The notes under the pieces: generated by a model
What the model was told of the DNA's origin: nothing
Databases searched by the model: none
The model's input: the letters and a program-made list of their open reading frames with translations, nothing else
Position numbers and translations under genes: made by a program
Part shown: in pieces, positions 11,703 to 23,408 of the stretch
Layout: each line of letters starts with the position of its first letter
Numbering within the stretch: the first letter of the stretch is position 1
Assembly: GCF_003265705.1 (NCBI RefSeq)
Contig: NW_020312867.1
Location: 4,491,307-4,555,306, forward strand
Source of the DNA: Callorhinus ursinus
Lineage: Eukaryota; Chordata; Mammalia; Carnivora; Otariidae
DNA length: 64,000 bases
Direction of reading: 5' to 3'

Positions 11703-13259
11703 CACCTGAGGTATTTTTATGCTTGTTGCTACCTCTCCCATTCCCTGGGTATGTATTCACACTTGCCACCAGAATCATTCCAACCTCTATAAACTGAGAG
11801 TATTTCCACATTTGCAGACCCACAGTGGGCTCCAGAAGGTAAGTGTTCCCTGGGTGCTGGCTTCTCTGGTGGGAGATCTCCAGAGATTATAAAAGGTTGG
11901 GCAACCCCAACTAGGGTCTGCCCAGCACAAGCCACATATCCCAAACCATCTGTTAGCCATAGGGAGTTAGTGACTCAGTTACCAAAAATCCAGAAAGTTT
12001 GGCCCCTCCTGAAGGAAGGGAAGATTGGAGCCTTGATGAGGCACACCCTTCTTGCAACAACCTACTACTTCAGTGAGAAGATGAAAGGGAAGTTAAGAAC
12101 TGTTGCCCGCCCATCATATTCACCTGGCCCATTTTACAACCTGAGAATCCGAGGAAATAAGTCTATCAAAAGACATAGAGCTAGACGGTGGCCAGGCAGG
12201 TATAGCCCCAGGTCATGAAACATCCAGTCCAGAGTATACACAGTCAGGAAAGCCTCAGCAAACAAGCCCCAAAAGGTAATGATGCAGGAGCCATAGGGAG
12301 GTCAGAGAGGAGTCAGAACTCAGCGAGTCACTTCTCATCTCAGAACCCCTCTGTCCAGCTGTAAAAGGGCTTGGAGTGCCTGACACCAAGATTCACCATG
12401 CATTTACCAGAGCACCTGCTGTGCAGCAGAACCTGCAGTGGGTCTCCTCTAATGACACACAGATCAAGGTAAAGGCGGCCCCGCAGGGGGAAGCTCCCTG
12501 CCTGAAGTCACACAGCAATTAAGTGACAGAGCCAAGAGGGACAGTGCACCAGCCGGCCAGTACCCGCCCCCTCTCATGACCACTGGGGGAGCCTCCCGGA
12601 TTTTCTTTCCCATCTTTGCCAGCTTCCTGATTCTCACATTCCCAGCCCTGCTCCAGGGAGAACCATTCCCTTTAATAACTACAGCAGCTGTGCCCAGAAT
12701 AGCACTTGAGCTCCAAGCCATCTCTACCCCACCCCATCCTTTAGCAAAGCGGGCTGGGGTGGGACTCTTGGCCCAGTCTCTGGGCCCGGCCACTTGGAAA
12801 GCCAGAAGCTCTCCTTCTCCTACTCCTTTCTCCTGCCCCTCTCTGTGAGCAGAGAAAGGGGCAGCACAACCCTACTCCTCACCAGCACTAGGTCAGGTCA
12901 TGTCCTTCTTAGCAGACAATGCTGGGGGTTGGGAAGGTAAGAAAGGGCCAAACAGAGGCAACTCTCACCTTCCATTCCACCCCAACATCAGTCCTGGAGA
13001 CAACCTGATGCAGCCAATGACTCACCTTTCTGTGGTCTAAAGAGCTGGGAGGCAGTGGGACTTTTTTGGGCTCTGGGACTCCAAGGTACAGAGTGAGGGT
13101 CAAGGCCACAGAAGGGGACCCCGTCTCCAGAGACCTCCTGGAAAAAGATCCAGGAATGAGGGGACCTAAGAGCCCCATCGAATTTGGATGGTACTGAGCC
13201 TAAGGTAGAGTCAGTCCCCAGTGTTAGAAGGATGTGTAACTTGTTACTTGTATTGATTT

Positions 13260-13390
13260 CCTACCAGGCATGTGCCGAGGCTAATGCATCTGTCATTCAC
13301 TCAGTAGGCATGAATCTAATTGGCTTCATGACCTCGGGTAAGCAACTTCCCCTCTCCGGGCCTCAGTTTCCCCTTCCATGAAATGGCGTC
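13260..13390 (+). repeat. MIR fragment
   Basis: 'catgacctcgggtaagcaacttcc' and 'gcctcagtttccccttcc' match the MIR core. Confidence 0.65.
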
Positions 13391-13788
13391 TAAGACCCCT
13401 TGTTTGGGGGCTGGGAGTGACATCAGCTAAAGTGCACACAGCAGTGAGATGTTACGGTAGTCCCGGGGGGTGCAGAGCTTGGAGTTGGAGAGAGGGTATT
13501 CCGCCATCTGGCGCCGCCCCAGCGACCTAGAGCTGGAGCTCTGGCTGCCCCTGAACTCCTGAGGACCACCCGCCCCCCAGCCTAGACCCAGCAGCGCCGC
13601 CCGAACCCAAGGAGAAAGTAGGGGATCGGAGGCCTGACCCCGACACCTGGGTTAGCCTAGGAAACTGCCGAGGCCCCTCCGGTCCTGCTGCCTTTCAGCG
13701 TCCCTCACCCGTGGGCCCAGCCCCGACCGAGCGCCTACTGGGTCACGGGAGGACAGGCGACCCGAGCCGGGGGCCGGTGCCGGCCTTG

Positions 13789-13827
13789 GTGACGTCTCAA
13801 TGTCATATGCAAATAGGGAGACGTCAC
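13789..13827. promoter_or_regulatory. Inverted pair of CRE-like sites around an octamer
   Basis: The arms GTGACGTCTC (13789-13798) and GAGACGTCAC (13818-13827) are perfect 10-bp inverted copies, each carrying the TGACGTC core. The 19-nt spacer contains the POU octamer ATGCAAAT at 13807-13814. A CCAAT follows at 13848-13852. The cluster lies about 140-180 bp inside intron 1 of TP53INP2, downstream of its first exon, and may be an intronic enhancer or a second promoter. Confidence 0.6.
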
Positions 13828-13968
13828 GGTCTACCGGCGTGCGGCAGCCAATCGGGAGATGGGAATGCAGCCCGGCGGCCGCGGGCGGAAACAAAGACCC
13901 GGGAGCGGGGACCGCGGGCGTGTCTCCGGACGCAGGACCCCCCTGGGCCGAAGCCGGTCGGGACTCAC

Positions 13969-14150
13969 CTGGGGGGCGGGGGGGCTCTGAGGTAGTTGTG
14001 CGGCGGAGCGTCCGGGCGTCGGCGCTGATCACAGGCCGGGCTGCATCGCGGGGGCTGGACGGGGAGGCGGCGGGGCTCCGGCTCGGAAGCTCGCAGCTGC
14101 TGCGCTCGCCCGCGGGGCTTTGAGACTGTGCGGCAGCTGCCGGGCTCACT
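13969..14150 (-). other. TP53INP2: TP53INP2 non-coding exon 1
   Basis: A perfect donor, CAG|GTGAGT, lies at 13969/13968 on the - strand inside a CpG island, 4.1 kb upstream of the coding part. The 5' end is a guess between about 14110 and 14160, set by the CRE and CCAAT elements just upstream. No ATG-initiated frame joins the coding sequence, so the exon is probably all 5'UTR. Confidence 0.65.
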
Positions 14151-14154
14151 GCAC

Positions 14155-14245
14155 AAATTGGAACGTTCAAACAGCTGATTGTGACGTCACAAAGGGGCCC
14201 GCCCGCCTCGCGTCACTGGCCGGCGGTGCGGTGGCCAATCCCAGG
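14155..14245 (-). promoter_or_regulatory. TP53INP2: TP53INP2 core promoter
   Basis: There is no TATA box. A full palindromic CRE (TGACGTCA) is at 14182-14189, a CRE-like TGACGCGA on the - strand at 14215-14208, and CCAAT on the + strand at 14235-14239. An E-box-like CAGCTG lies at 14172-14177. CREB/ATF and NF-Y control is inferred from the motifs alone. Confidence 0.6.
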
Positions 14246-14960
14246 CTGCGGATACCCCCACCCCACCCCCCTCCACGATTCGCCGGCTGGTGGATCCTGC
14301 CCGGGAGCCGGACTCCGAGCCTCGGGGGAGGCCCCCCGGAGAGGCCACTGGTGCGAGCTTCGACTACTTGCCGCAGGGCGACCCACGGACCTCTTAATGA
14401 GGAGGGTCCCCACTCCCTACGAGATCCCCATCTTCCTGCGTTCCGTCCATACATCCCAGCGCCCTCAGTGGGTCCCCCATATCCTTACGCCGGCATCCTC
14501 TACCCTTGTGCCCCAATCTGTACCCTTTTGTCAACTCCGCACCACGTCCGTGCACCTGCATTCTCCCCACCAACCTTCTCCCAGCTCTCCCTCCCTCTTT
14601 TGTCTCAACTCCTCACCCCTACACATTCTCTGCTTTCCCACTATTTTTCCTCAGCTGGGCAGGCAGGCAGAGAGGTGGAGGACATCCCCTTCCCTGGTTC
14701 CAGGGGAGCACCCGGGAGTGTAGGGGAATTGGCGAGGCTGACGGGAAATTTTGCAGAGTGGGACGCGGAGAGGAATCGTCCTGGGCTGAATAGCTCATCT
14801 AGAGACAGCTCTGTACTGGAGCGTTCATACTTTATTTAATCCATATTGCTACCAGGGCTGGACAGAAAAGTGATGGGACAAGGATTATTTGTCCCAATTT
14901 ACACAAGGGGAAACAGGCTCACACATCTCACTGTCAGTATGTGGATTCATTTTCTTTTTT

Positions 14961-15152
14961 CTTTTTTTAAGATTTTATTTATTTGACAGAGAAAGACAGA
15001 GTGAGAGAGGGGACACAAGCAGGGGGAGTGGGAGAGGGAGAAGCAGGCTTCCCGCTGAGCAGGGAGCCTGATGTGGGGCTCGATCCCAGGACCCTGGGAT
15101 CATGACCTGAGCCGACGACCGACGCTTAACGACTGAGCCACCCAGGCGCCCC
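14961..15152 (-). repeat. CAN-SINE, long type
   Basis: TSD TGTGGATTCATTTTC on both sides. It lies just upstream of the TP53INP2 CpG island. Confidence 0.93.
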
Positions 15153-15214
15153 TGTGGATTCATTTTCAATAATGCATTCAACAAACATTGTACCTACTAT
15201 TGCCTCTGCCAGAC

Positions 15215-15415
15215 CACTAGCTAACATTTACTAAACACTGAGTGCCAGGCACTGTGCTGTGGCACTTTATATGTATTTTGATCTCCACAACAACCCCAAA
15301 AGGTGAGTATTATCCCCATTTTCCAGCTGAGGACACAGACTCAGAGAGCCTAACATTTCCTACAGGTTGCAAAGCTATAATAAATAGAACCAGGATCTGA
15401 ACCCAATCCCCTTCA
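15215..15415 (-). repeat. MIR, antisense
   Basis: 'gtgccaggcactgtgctgtgg', 'tccccattttccagctgagg' and 'aggatctgaaccc' appear in MIR order. Confidence 0.82.
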
Positions 15416-16059
15416 CTCTCTACATGTATCTAATCCCCAGGGTGCCTCAGCCTCTCCAGGGAAACCTAGGCCCAGTCCTAACTGCCCCAAACTTGCTGTG
15501 TGGCCTCAAACAAGTCCTGTTACCTCTGTGGGCCTCAATTTCCTTTTCTGTCACATTTAACATATACAAGCTTCGAGAGATTCTTTCAAACTCTCAACCC
15601 TCAGGATTCTGCCAATCCCATATTCTAGACCCCCATCTCTCCCAATGCCCTGGGAAATACCTGAGGAGAGACCACAAATACATGTCCTCCAAATCTCCAG
15701 GGCGAGAGGTTCTCTCTCAGTGGGGCAGCATGGGTGGGGGTGGGTCTGAGAGCTGCCTATCTGGCCCAATAGGAGGCAGGGAGTGAGCTAGGTGGGAGCT
15801 GCATGCTCTAGTGATAAAATCCTTCCCAGCCTAGTCTGAAACTCCAGAGGGACTCCTCAGCCCTAGCAACTAGGAGAAGAAGCCAGGAGATAATACCCAG
15901 AGGCTTGGGGGGGCGGGGGGGCGGGGAGCATTATTTTGGCCCTTGGAGTGATGTCCCAAAGTGTCTTCCTTCTGTGCAACCCTGAGCTTCTGCTTTTTAC
16001 CTCTAGTTCCTGCTAACTTCATGTCCTCTCCTGACCTCCTTGCTGACTTAAGCTAAATA

Positions 16060-16370
16060 ATCCCTAACATGCCGCTCCCATCACACCGTCTGCCTGTTCT
16101 AAAAACTTCTGTGGCTCCCAAAGTATCACACTCCTTAAGACAGAATCTGTGGCCTTTCATGAACCAGGTCCAGCCCTCTCCTGCTTCCTGCCCACTTCTC
16201 CTACCTGCAGCTTGTCATGTTCCTCACTGTCTCTTCAGCACTCTCCCACTCTCCCACAGCCTAGAATGCCCTCTTCAGGTCTTTCTGAATTCATATATTT
16301 TCTGTCTTCAGGACTCTACTCACCCCTTCTTCCTCTAGGCAGCCTTCCCCACCCATATGTCCAGAGCTAC
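16060..16370 (+). repeat. L2 3' region
   Basis: 'cttctgtggctcccaaagtat', 'gcctagaatgccctcttcagg' and 'aggcagccttccccaccc' follow the L2 3' end order. Confidence 0.72.
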
Positions 16371-16417
16371 TTTGAAGGACAGTGATTTGTTCGATAAACA
16401 AGCAGTGGTGATGACTA

Positions 16418-16450
16418 AGTGTGTGTTTGTGTGTGTGTGTGTGTGTGTGT
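16418..16450 (+). repeat. (GT)n microsatellite
   Basis: About 15 GT units with one T insertion, just after an L2. Confidence 0.9.
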
Positions 16451-17539
16451 CTTCTCAAATGGATGGTTGGCATCCCTACCCCCACCCACCTGGACCCTCT
16501 ACGCTGGTATAGGAAGCATTCTACTGGGCACAGGATTTTGGTTCCCCAAGCCCAGGGAAGGGGCTCCTGGCATATACTCTGATATCCTAAATGAGCTGGG
16601 TTCTGTTCCCAGACTTAGCTGAACCCCATGTACAGGCTGTTAGGGCAGATTCCAGTCTTCCGTTTCTCTGTAGAGTCAGAGGGGCCTGTGGATGTAGGGG
16701 GCTTTAGCCCAGTGGAGTCCTCTCCTGGAACCCCAGGACCCATCACTCTCTACTGCGAGATTTATTATCAGGGCTGGAGGACACCTCAGATCTTAATTCA
16801 TCCAAACTCATCTTACAGTGGAGAAACAGAGGCACACTGGGGCATAGAGGGGTCAAGGCACCTGCTTAGAATTACAAAGCAGCAGAGCCATCTACTGACC
16901 CTGGTGGTGGGGGGCGGTTGGGAGCTTAGTATTCTGGGACCCTGGTCTGGGCCTAAGCACTGTAAAAAGAGGCAGTGGGCACCATGCTAGGGGTAATCCT
17001 GGAGTCTCATTTCCAATTAGAAAGTGCTACTGCTGGATAGACATGGACATCTACACATACACACGAAGGCATCCATGTACAAACATACACGCGTGCGCAT
17101 GAGCTCACACTCATGGAGTTTACAGATGCCCATGCCCATCCAATCTTTGCTCAGATATAAGCATCTGCCCAATTTTATGGGCTCCAGGATTGGAGGTCAA
17201 GAGGCCACCCTTCTATTCCTGTCTGGGCCTGAGGCTTGCCCTCACCAAGCCCTGGGGGCTCCCCAATGGCTTGGGGCCCCCCCACTTCAAAGGGCAGAGA
17301 TGTGTCAGCCTGGGTGTGTCCTTCACGAGACCATGCGTGTACTCGAAGGTATGAGTCCTGCTGGAGAACCGCCTCCCCTTTGGTCTCTCCCTCTTTCCCC
17401 TCTCAAGTAGAGGGCGAGGCTGAGGCAAAGACCAGTGGGTAGCTTGGGATCTGAGTCAAAACCTGGAGCCCTGATCACTCTAGAAAACAGAGCTTTCCCC
17501 TGTCCCCTACTAGTCTCCAGAACTACAGTTAAATGAAAA

Positions 17540-17720
17540 TATTAATTATGATACTATTGGGATTTCTATGTGCCAGGTACTATTCAAAGTCCTTACCTGT
17601 GTTGAGGATTAACTGAATCCTCACAACAATCCTCTCATGTAGATAATATTATTCTTTCCATTTTACTGGTGAAGAAACTGAGACAGATGGGAAAAAACCC
17701 TAAGCGGTAAAGCCAGCTAG
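17540..17720 (-). repeat. MIR, antisense
   Basis: 'tgtgccaggtactattcaaag' and 'attttactggtgaagaaactgagac' are MIR-like. Confidence 0.75.
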
Positions 17721-18530
17721 GGCAGACATAATCCCTCAATTCCCCGCCAACAAATTGGCCCATACCTTAGCCAGGGGCCGTACCCCTAGAATTTCTATTC
17801 AGGAAGGTTTGTTGTTTAACTCAGAGGTGTTTAAATTGAGGGTGGGGTGGGGTGTGTGTGTGTGTGTGTGAACACCATGAAAAAGACCTTGGCCGATTGT
17901 CGGTAAATCCGAATTTCAATCCCGGTTCTATCCTGGGCTCATGGCCTGGCGCCCTGGGTAAGTCAGTTTTCCCATCTGCAAAGTGGCTGGCTCCGTGCTT
18001 TCTAAACAGTACATCCCGTCCCATCCTTCAGGCAGCCCTTTGTGTGTGTTTGTCCTCCCGGGAGGAGGGGAGAGTCAGAGTCAGAACAGGATTCATTTCA
18101 GGAAGAGGAGGAGGTGACAGGAAGTGAAATACCCAGCTTAGTTTTAGTCCACCTGCCCAAGGTGTGAGGATGGGGTGGTGCCTTTGGTGTTCCGTGGGTA
18201 TGTTTGAGTGTGGACAAGGACCCAAGTGAGCTGCTCGGGTGCGAATGCCCGGCATGAATTCCCACATTTAGAACTTTTGAAGGGAAATGGTTGCATCCCT
18301 CCAACTTTGGGGCTGGGAAGGAGAAAGTAGACAGTGGGGTTCCCTCCTGCTGAGGCAGCTTCTCTTCTAGAAGCAGATGGGCCCTCTGCAGCTCAAACCA
18401 CTGCCCTTTTCCACTCACAGCTCTTTCTTGGCTCCCTACCATCTGGACCAAGGCATGGTCTCATGGTACCCGGTACACAATAAACATTCAGTAAGTACTG
18501 AATGAGTACACTCATTTAGCCTTCTCTGTC

Positions 18531-18572
18531 AACACACACGCACACACGCACACACGCACACACACGCACACT
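18531..18572 (+). repeat. (ACACGC)n/(AC)n microsatellite
   Basis: Alternating purine-pyrimidine with CG steps (CACACGCACACACG), so Z-DNA-prone. Confidence 0.88.
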
Positions 18573-18714
18573 ATGCAAATGACCATACTCCACCACCTGC
18601 TTTCCTGCTTCCAGGATTTTGCTCTGGCAGTTTCCTTGGCCTAGGGAGCCCTCCCCCGCCCCCACCTAATCTCCTTGTGTCTAAGCCCTCTGTATTCTTC
18701 AGGATTAATGTAAT

Positions 18715-18830
18715 TAGCATCTTACATTTATTGAGCATTTACTGTGTGCCTGTAACTCTCCAAGATGGACACTGTTGTTATCCCCATTTTCCAGAAGAGG
18801 AAATTGAGGCTCAGACTCCTGAGGCCCAAG
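18715..18830 (-). repeat. MIR, antisense fragment
   Basis: 'tttattgagcatttactgtgtgcc' and 'tccccattttccagaagagg' are MIR-like. Confidence 0.72.
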
Positions 18831-18959
18831 ATCATGTTTCTGTATATGCAACTGTGTATAGAAATATTGTATGTACATATAGTAATAAATAGCATAAAAG
18901 TTATAAAGCCTATGTGTGAAAAATAGACAGCATTTTTTTTTTTTACCTAACATAAAATC

Positions 18960-19350
18960 ATTTTCTCAAGTAACACTCTCCTGTGTTGGCCTTGAAGGAG
19001 CAAACCACCATGTTGTGGAGATGGCTACATGACAAGGACCCAAGAGGGGCCTCTAGAAGCTCAGAGGGGCCTCTGGATAACAGATAGCAAGGAAATGGGG
19101 ATCTCAATAATATGGGCTGCAAGAAAGTGAATTCTGCCAACCACCTGAGGGAGCCTGGAAGCCAAATTTTGCCTGTTTGCGTCTTCAGATGAGGACACAG
19201 CAGGTCAACACATTGATTTCCCCCTGTGGGTCCCTGAGCAGAAAACCCAGATGAGCTTTGCCTGGACTTCTGACTTCTAGAACTGTAGCTAATAAATGGG
19301 TGTTGTCTTGAGCCCCTATGTTTGTGGAGGTTTGTAACACAACTATAGAA
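18960..19350 (+). repeat. MLT1-like LTR (ERVL-MaLR)
   Basis: The block from 'ccttgaaggagcaaaccaccatg' to 'taataaatgggtgttgtcttgagcc...gtttgtaacac' has the order of an old MaLR LTR 3' part. The subfamily is uncertain. Confidence 0.55.
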
Positions 19351-19382
19351 GACTTCTACATGTGTTGAAAAAGTTTTTTGCA

Positions 19383-19580
19383 GGGCGCCTGGGTGGCTCA
19401 GTCGTTAAGCGTCTGCCTTCAGCTTAGGTCATGGTCCCGGGGTCCTGGGATCGAGCCTCGCATCCGGCTCCCTGCTCCGCAGGAAGCTTGCTTCTCCCTC
19501 TCCCATTCCCCCTGCTTGTGTTCCCTCTCTCGCTATCTCTCTCTGTCAAATAAATAAATAAAATCTTAAAAAAAAAAGAA
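19383..19580 (+). repeat. CAN-SINE, long type
   Basis: TSD AAAAAGTTTTTTGCA on both sides. Confidence 0.93.
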
Positions 19581-19719
19581 AGAAAAAGTTTTTTGCATGA
19601 AAATTAAGAGGTAGCTTGAGTTACTAATCTTACTCTAGTACATTTTGTTTTGGTGCAAATATATTTGTGAAACTCATAACAGTGTTATAAACGGGGAAAA
19701 TCATTTTTCTATCTTTTTT

Positions 19720-19909
19720 AGTAAAGATTTTATTTATTTATTTGATAGAGAGTGAGAGAGAGCAAGCACAAGGAGAGGGAGGTGGAGAAATAGGCTCCCC
19801 ACCAAGTAGGGAGCTGAACATAGGGCTCGATCCCAGGACCCCAGGATCACAACCTGAGCCAAAGGCAGATGCTTAACCAACTAAGCCACCCAGCACCCAG
19901 GCGCCCCTC
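19720..19909 (-). repeat. CAN-SINE, long type
   Basis: TSD TCTATCTTTTTT on both sides. The head end carries a small internal duplication (cacccagcacccaggcgcccc). Confidence 0.9.
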
Positions 19910-19929
19910 TATCTTTTTTTGGGGGGGGT

Positions 19930-20160
19930 CAAAGTCATATAGTTGAAATTGAGTAACTTGAATATGTGGGATGCAACTCCAGGGTATATATCAACCACCC
20001 CTCATAACCCCGGTGCAGCAGCTCTCTCTGCCCACGGGCCCTGTCCCCATGCTTTAATAAACCACCATTTTGCACCAAAGACGTCTCAAGAATTCTTTCT
20101 TGGTCATTGGCTCTGGACTCCACCCCACTGAACCTCACCTATATTCCAAAACCCCATCAC
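19930..20160 (+). repeat. Class I ERV LTR fragment (R-U5 side)
   Basis: A gammaretrovirus-like polyadenylation region: AATAAA at 20056-20061, then the characteristic 'cgtctcaagaattctttcttgg' and 'ggctctggactcc'. Only the 3' part of an LTR is seen; no internal viral gene lies nearby. It is an old, non-coding remnant. Confidence 0.65.
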
Positions 20161-20454
20161 TTTCACTTAATTCCCCACACTCAGAAATACCTAGTTACTC
20201 TCTGGGAGACAGACACCTTTTCTATACTTGAGAATCTCCTTCAATGTAAACAGAAATATCATCAGAGACATTACAATACAGGGAGATAAGAACTATGACA
20301 GTTGGTAGGACAAGATGGTAGGGAAATCCAAAAAAAGAAAAAAGAGAGAGATTCAAGGAAGGCTGCTGGGAAGAGAGGGCATCTGAGGCAGGCTTTGAAG
20401 GATGAATAGAAGCTTGCCTTGGGGCAAATGGGTTGAATGGCCTGGAATACAAGT

Positions 20455-20570
20455 TCAAATTAGGAGCCCTGAACCCTTGTCTTGACTCTGCTTCTGACCT
20501 TCTTTGTAACTTTGGGTAACTCTGTCCCTCGGTGGGCCTCCGTTTGTACAATGGGGACATTAATGGGGAA
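20455..20570 (+). repeat. MIR fragment
   Basis: 'ttgtaactttgggtaactctg', 'gggcctccgtttgtacaatgg' is MIR-like. Confidence 0.6.
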
Positions 20571-21058
20571 TTCCTTTGCCTGCTCACTAGTTTTTTGCCC
20601 TGGCTTTCTAGGGAGAGTTTTATCTTGTCTGATTGCTTCCTTTTGAGATACAAAACTGGGATAACAGGATGACAGAGGTTGGAGGGGAAAGGTGGGAAGG
20701 AAAAAGAAAAGCAAAGCTGTGGGAAAGGGCCTAGGGGGACAGTTTTTGATGGAAGTGACAAGTTTGCTGAGTGAGTGAGAGGCAGCAGTGTGGCGTGAGA
20801 GGATTAGTAAGAACACAGGAAATTCTAAAGATGTTGACATGGATTGGAGACCCTTTGATGTCTTTCAAGAACTCTTAAGTATTAGAGTCACTCTTAAATT
20901 ACTTTTGGGAGTTGGACTATTGTTCTTGGGTTTAATACATTTTAATTAATCTCTGAATAGGTTAAAATGCATTAAATTCAAAATCCCAGAGAATGAAAGG
21001 ATATAGGTTTCCTTCCCATTTCTGCCCCCAGCACCCTTCAATCAATTTCTGCTCCCAG

Positions 21059-21258
21059 GGGCACCTGGGTGGCTCAGTTGGTTAAGCAACAGCCTTCGGC
21101 TTGGGTCATGATCCCGGGGTCCTGGGATCGAGCCCCGCATCGGGCTCCCTGCACTGCAGGAAGTCTGCTTCTCCCTCTCCCACTCCCCCTGCTTGTGTTC
21201 CTTCTCTCGCTGTCTCTCTCTGTCAATTAAATAAATAAATAAAATCTTTAAAAAAATA
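21059..21258 (+). repeat. CAN-SINE, long type
   Basis: A full-length head and a tail of AAATAAATAAATAAAATCTTT are present. An AT-rich palindromic stretch follows directly (21258-21310). Confidence 0.92.
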
Positions 21259-22299
21259 TATTCTTTGCATATACATATGTATATGTATGTACATATTTAT
21301 ATGTATATATGACCTCCCCATTCTGAATATAAATGATAGGGTACTGTGCATACTGTTCTGAAATGTGCCTTTTTTTTTTTTTAACTCAACAACATGAGAG
21401 ATCAGTCCCTAGCTGCCTCCTTGTTTGTTAATAGCTACATAGTATTACATCAAAGTAGGGGTAGCTTGAAGTTGTCCATTCAGTATCCTGTAGCTGAATA
21501 TTTACTTTGTTTTCAAATATTTGTCCTTTACACTACAGTTCTTGAATGTGACATTGAAGGCTAAGCCTGAGCCACGTAGGACGCTGGGATTTATTTGGGT
21601 TATGGGGGTATTTGGGCTCAATAGTATCTTTGAAAGATACTGACTCATTCTCTGGATCAAGCTCTTCCCACCTCCCTTTCCCTTGGTTCTACCTACCCAA
21701 CCCTCTGGGTCCAGAGTGGCAGCCTCAGCCCCTTCACCATGACCTGCTCTCTGAAGTCCTCACAATGCCTTCTACTCCATAAAAATCTTCCTAGCCTGAT
21801 TTCCTTGATTCCAGCCAAGAGTCTACCACCAGGAGCTTTGGGCAGAAAAGCTGGGGATAGAGACTCTGAATAGACTGTAAATATTTATTAATCAATCCTT
21901 GAACTTGCCTGGGGCCTCCCTGCTTATTTTCCCTGCTTGTCTGGTTTTCTGTGGATTTTGTTCTCCCTTTCTGCCAAAGGAATTGTCTGGGTCTCTGTCA
22001 GTGGGGTGGGGGGCAGGACCTAACTTGTGAGCCTTAAAAAAAAATGTGCCTTCTTGTAGGAGAAGAAACCCTTCCACCTTGATTGGAGTTGCATGGAATT
22101 GTTCTTTAGAGATCATCTAGTGCAGTAAGTTTACAGATGAGTAAACAAGCATGGATGAGGGAGAAGTGCTTACCCAGGGTAATGGGATGAGCAAGTGGAA
22201 GGGACACAGGGCGAACGCTTGAGGCTTCTTTTCTGCCAGTTCTCACCTCTTCACCCTCTTCATCAAGACTTCAAACTCTGTCAACCTTTATTCTCTCAA

Positions 22300-22690
22300 A
22301 ATCTAGTATATAAAGGTAACAGAATCGTGGTATATTCATACAATGGACTACTACTTGGCAAGAGAAAGGCATAAACTATAATACCTGCAAAAAATATGGA
22401 TGAGCCTCAAAATATGATGCTGAACAGAAGAAACCAGATGCCAAAGAATACATATTATATGATTCCATTAGTCTGAACTTCTAGAACAGGCAAAAGTAGT
22501 ATATATAATATATACTGACAGAAGGCAGATCAGTAGCTGCCTGTGCATGGGTGGAAGGACTGACTACAAAGGGGAGCAAAGGAACTTTCTGGAGTGATAG
22601 AAGTGCTCTATATTTTGATTGTGAGAGTAGTTATGTGGTGTCAAAATTCATTACACCTCAACAAAGTTGGTTTAAAAAGAAAAAAAAAGA
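22300..22690 (+). repeat. L1 3' end (3'UTR)
   Basis: The order 'atggactactacttggcaa', 'atatgattccattagtctgaac', 'cattacacctcaacaaag' and a final A-rich tract is that of an old L1 3' end. Confidence 0.78.
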
Positions 22691-22952
22691 ATCAACATTG
22701 AAATAGGCTTACTCAATTTATTTAAGAAAATACAAATGTGACCACTGACCTACATGCACAAAATCAACATTGTCCAACTCATTTGAGAGGGGCAAGTTTA
22801 GCAGTTGATTACCCTCAGGCCAGATGTTTTCCATCTTTGAAATTAAGTTGTCACAGATTTTGGTCAAAACATCATTTTCCTTAGACTTATGTTCAAGAAC
22901 TTCCTGTCCCATGACAATCATTCCTGACTCGGGTTGGATTTTATTTTTTTTT

Positions 22953-23152
22953 TTATTTTTTTTAAAGATTTTATTTATTTATTTGACAGAGAGAGACACA
23001 ACGAGAGAGGGAACACAAGCAGGGGGAGTTGGAGAGGGAGAGGCAGGCTTCCCGCGGAGCGGGGAGCCCGATGCGGGGCTCGATCCCAGGACCCTGGGAT
23101 CATGACCTGCGCCGAAGGCAGGCGCTTAACGACTGAGCCACCCAGGCGCCCC
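22953..23152 (-). repeat. CAN-SINE, long type
   Basis: TSD CTCGGGTTGGATTTTA on both sides. The next SINE starts only 32 bp to the right, in the opposite orientation. Confidence 0.93.
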
Positions 23153-23183
23153 TCGGGTTGGATTTTAAAAAGCTAGTCGCTAG

Positions 23184-23408
23184 GGGCGCCTGGGTAGCTC
23201 AGTTGGTTAAGTTTGTGCCTTCCGTTAAGGTCATGATCTCTGGGTACTGGGATCAAACCCTGTGTTGGGCTCCCTGCTCAGCAGGGAGTCTGCTCCTCCC
23301 TCTCCCTCAGCCCCTCTGCCCCTCTCCCTCTGTCCCTCTGCCTCTCTCCCCTCATGCGCGCTCTCTCTCTCTCTCTCTCCCTCTTAAATAAATAAATAAA
23401 ATCTTAGA
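23184..23408 (+). repeat. CAN-SINE, long type
   Basis: TSD AAAAAGCTAGT on both sides. It forms an inverted pair with the copy at 22953-23152. Confidence 0.92.

Larger units (their letters stand above)
9915..13968 (-). other. TP53INP2: TP53INP2 intron 1
   Basis: The intron holds two well-preserved MIR copies, a third MIR-like segment near 13260-13390, one CAN-SINE, and otherwise unique sequence. Open frames at 10941-11372 and 11970-12218 show no recognisable protein. Confidence 0.65.
13500..14420. other. TP53INP2: CpG island at the TP53INP2 promoter
   Basis: CG dinucleotides are dense from about 13500 to 14420, covering exon 1, the donor site and all CRE-like sites. Upstream of it (14440-14700) the + strand becomes pyrimidine-rich. 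Confidence 0.8.

Noticed and set aside
11970..12218. An 82-codon open frame in TP53INP2 intron 1
   Set aside because: I do not recognise it, there is no A tail or TSD to suggest a retrogene, and it lies antisense within an intron.
14120..14839. Long + strand open frames upstream of TP53INP2
   Set aside because: They run through the promoter CpG island and a pyrimidine-rich stretch, giving proline/serine-rich text with no recognisable domain.
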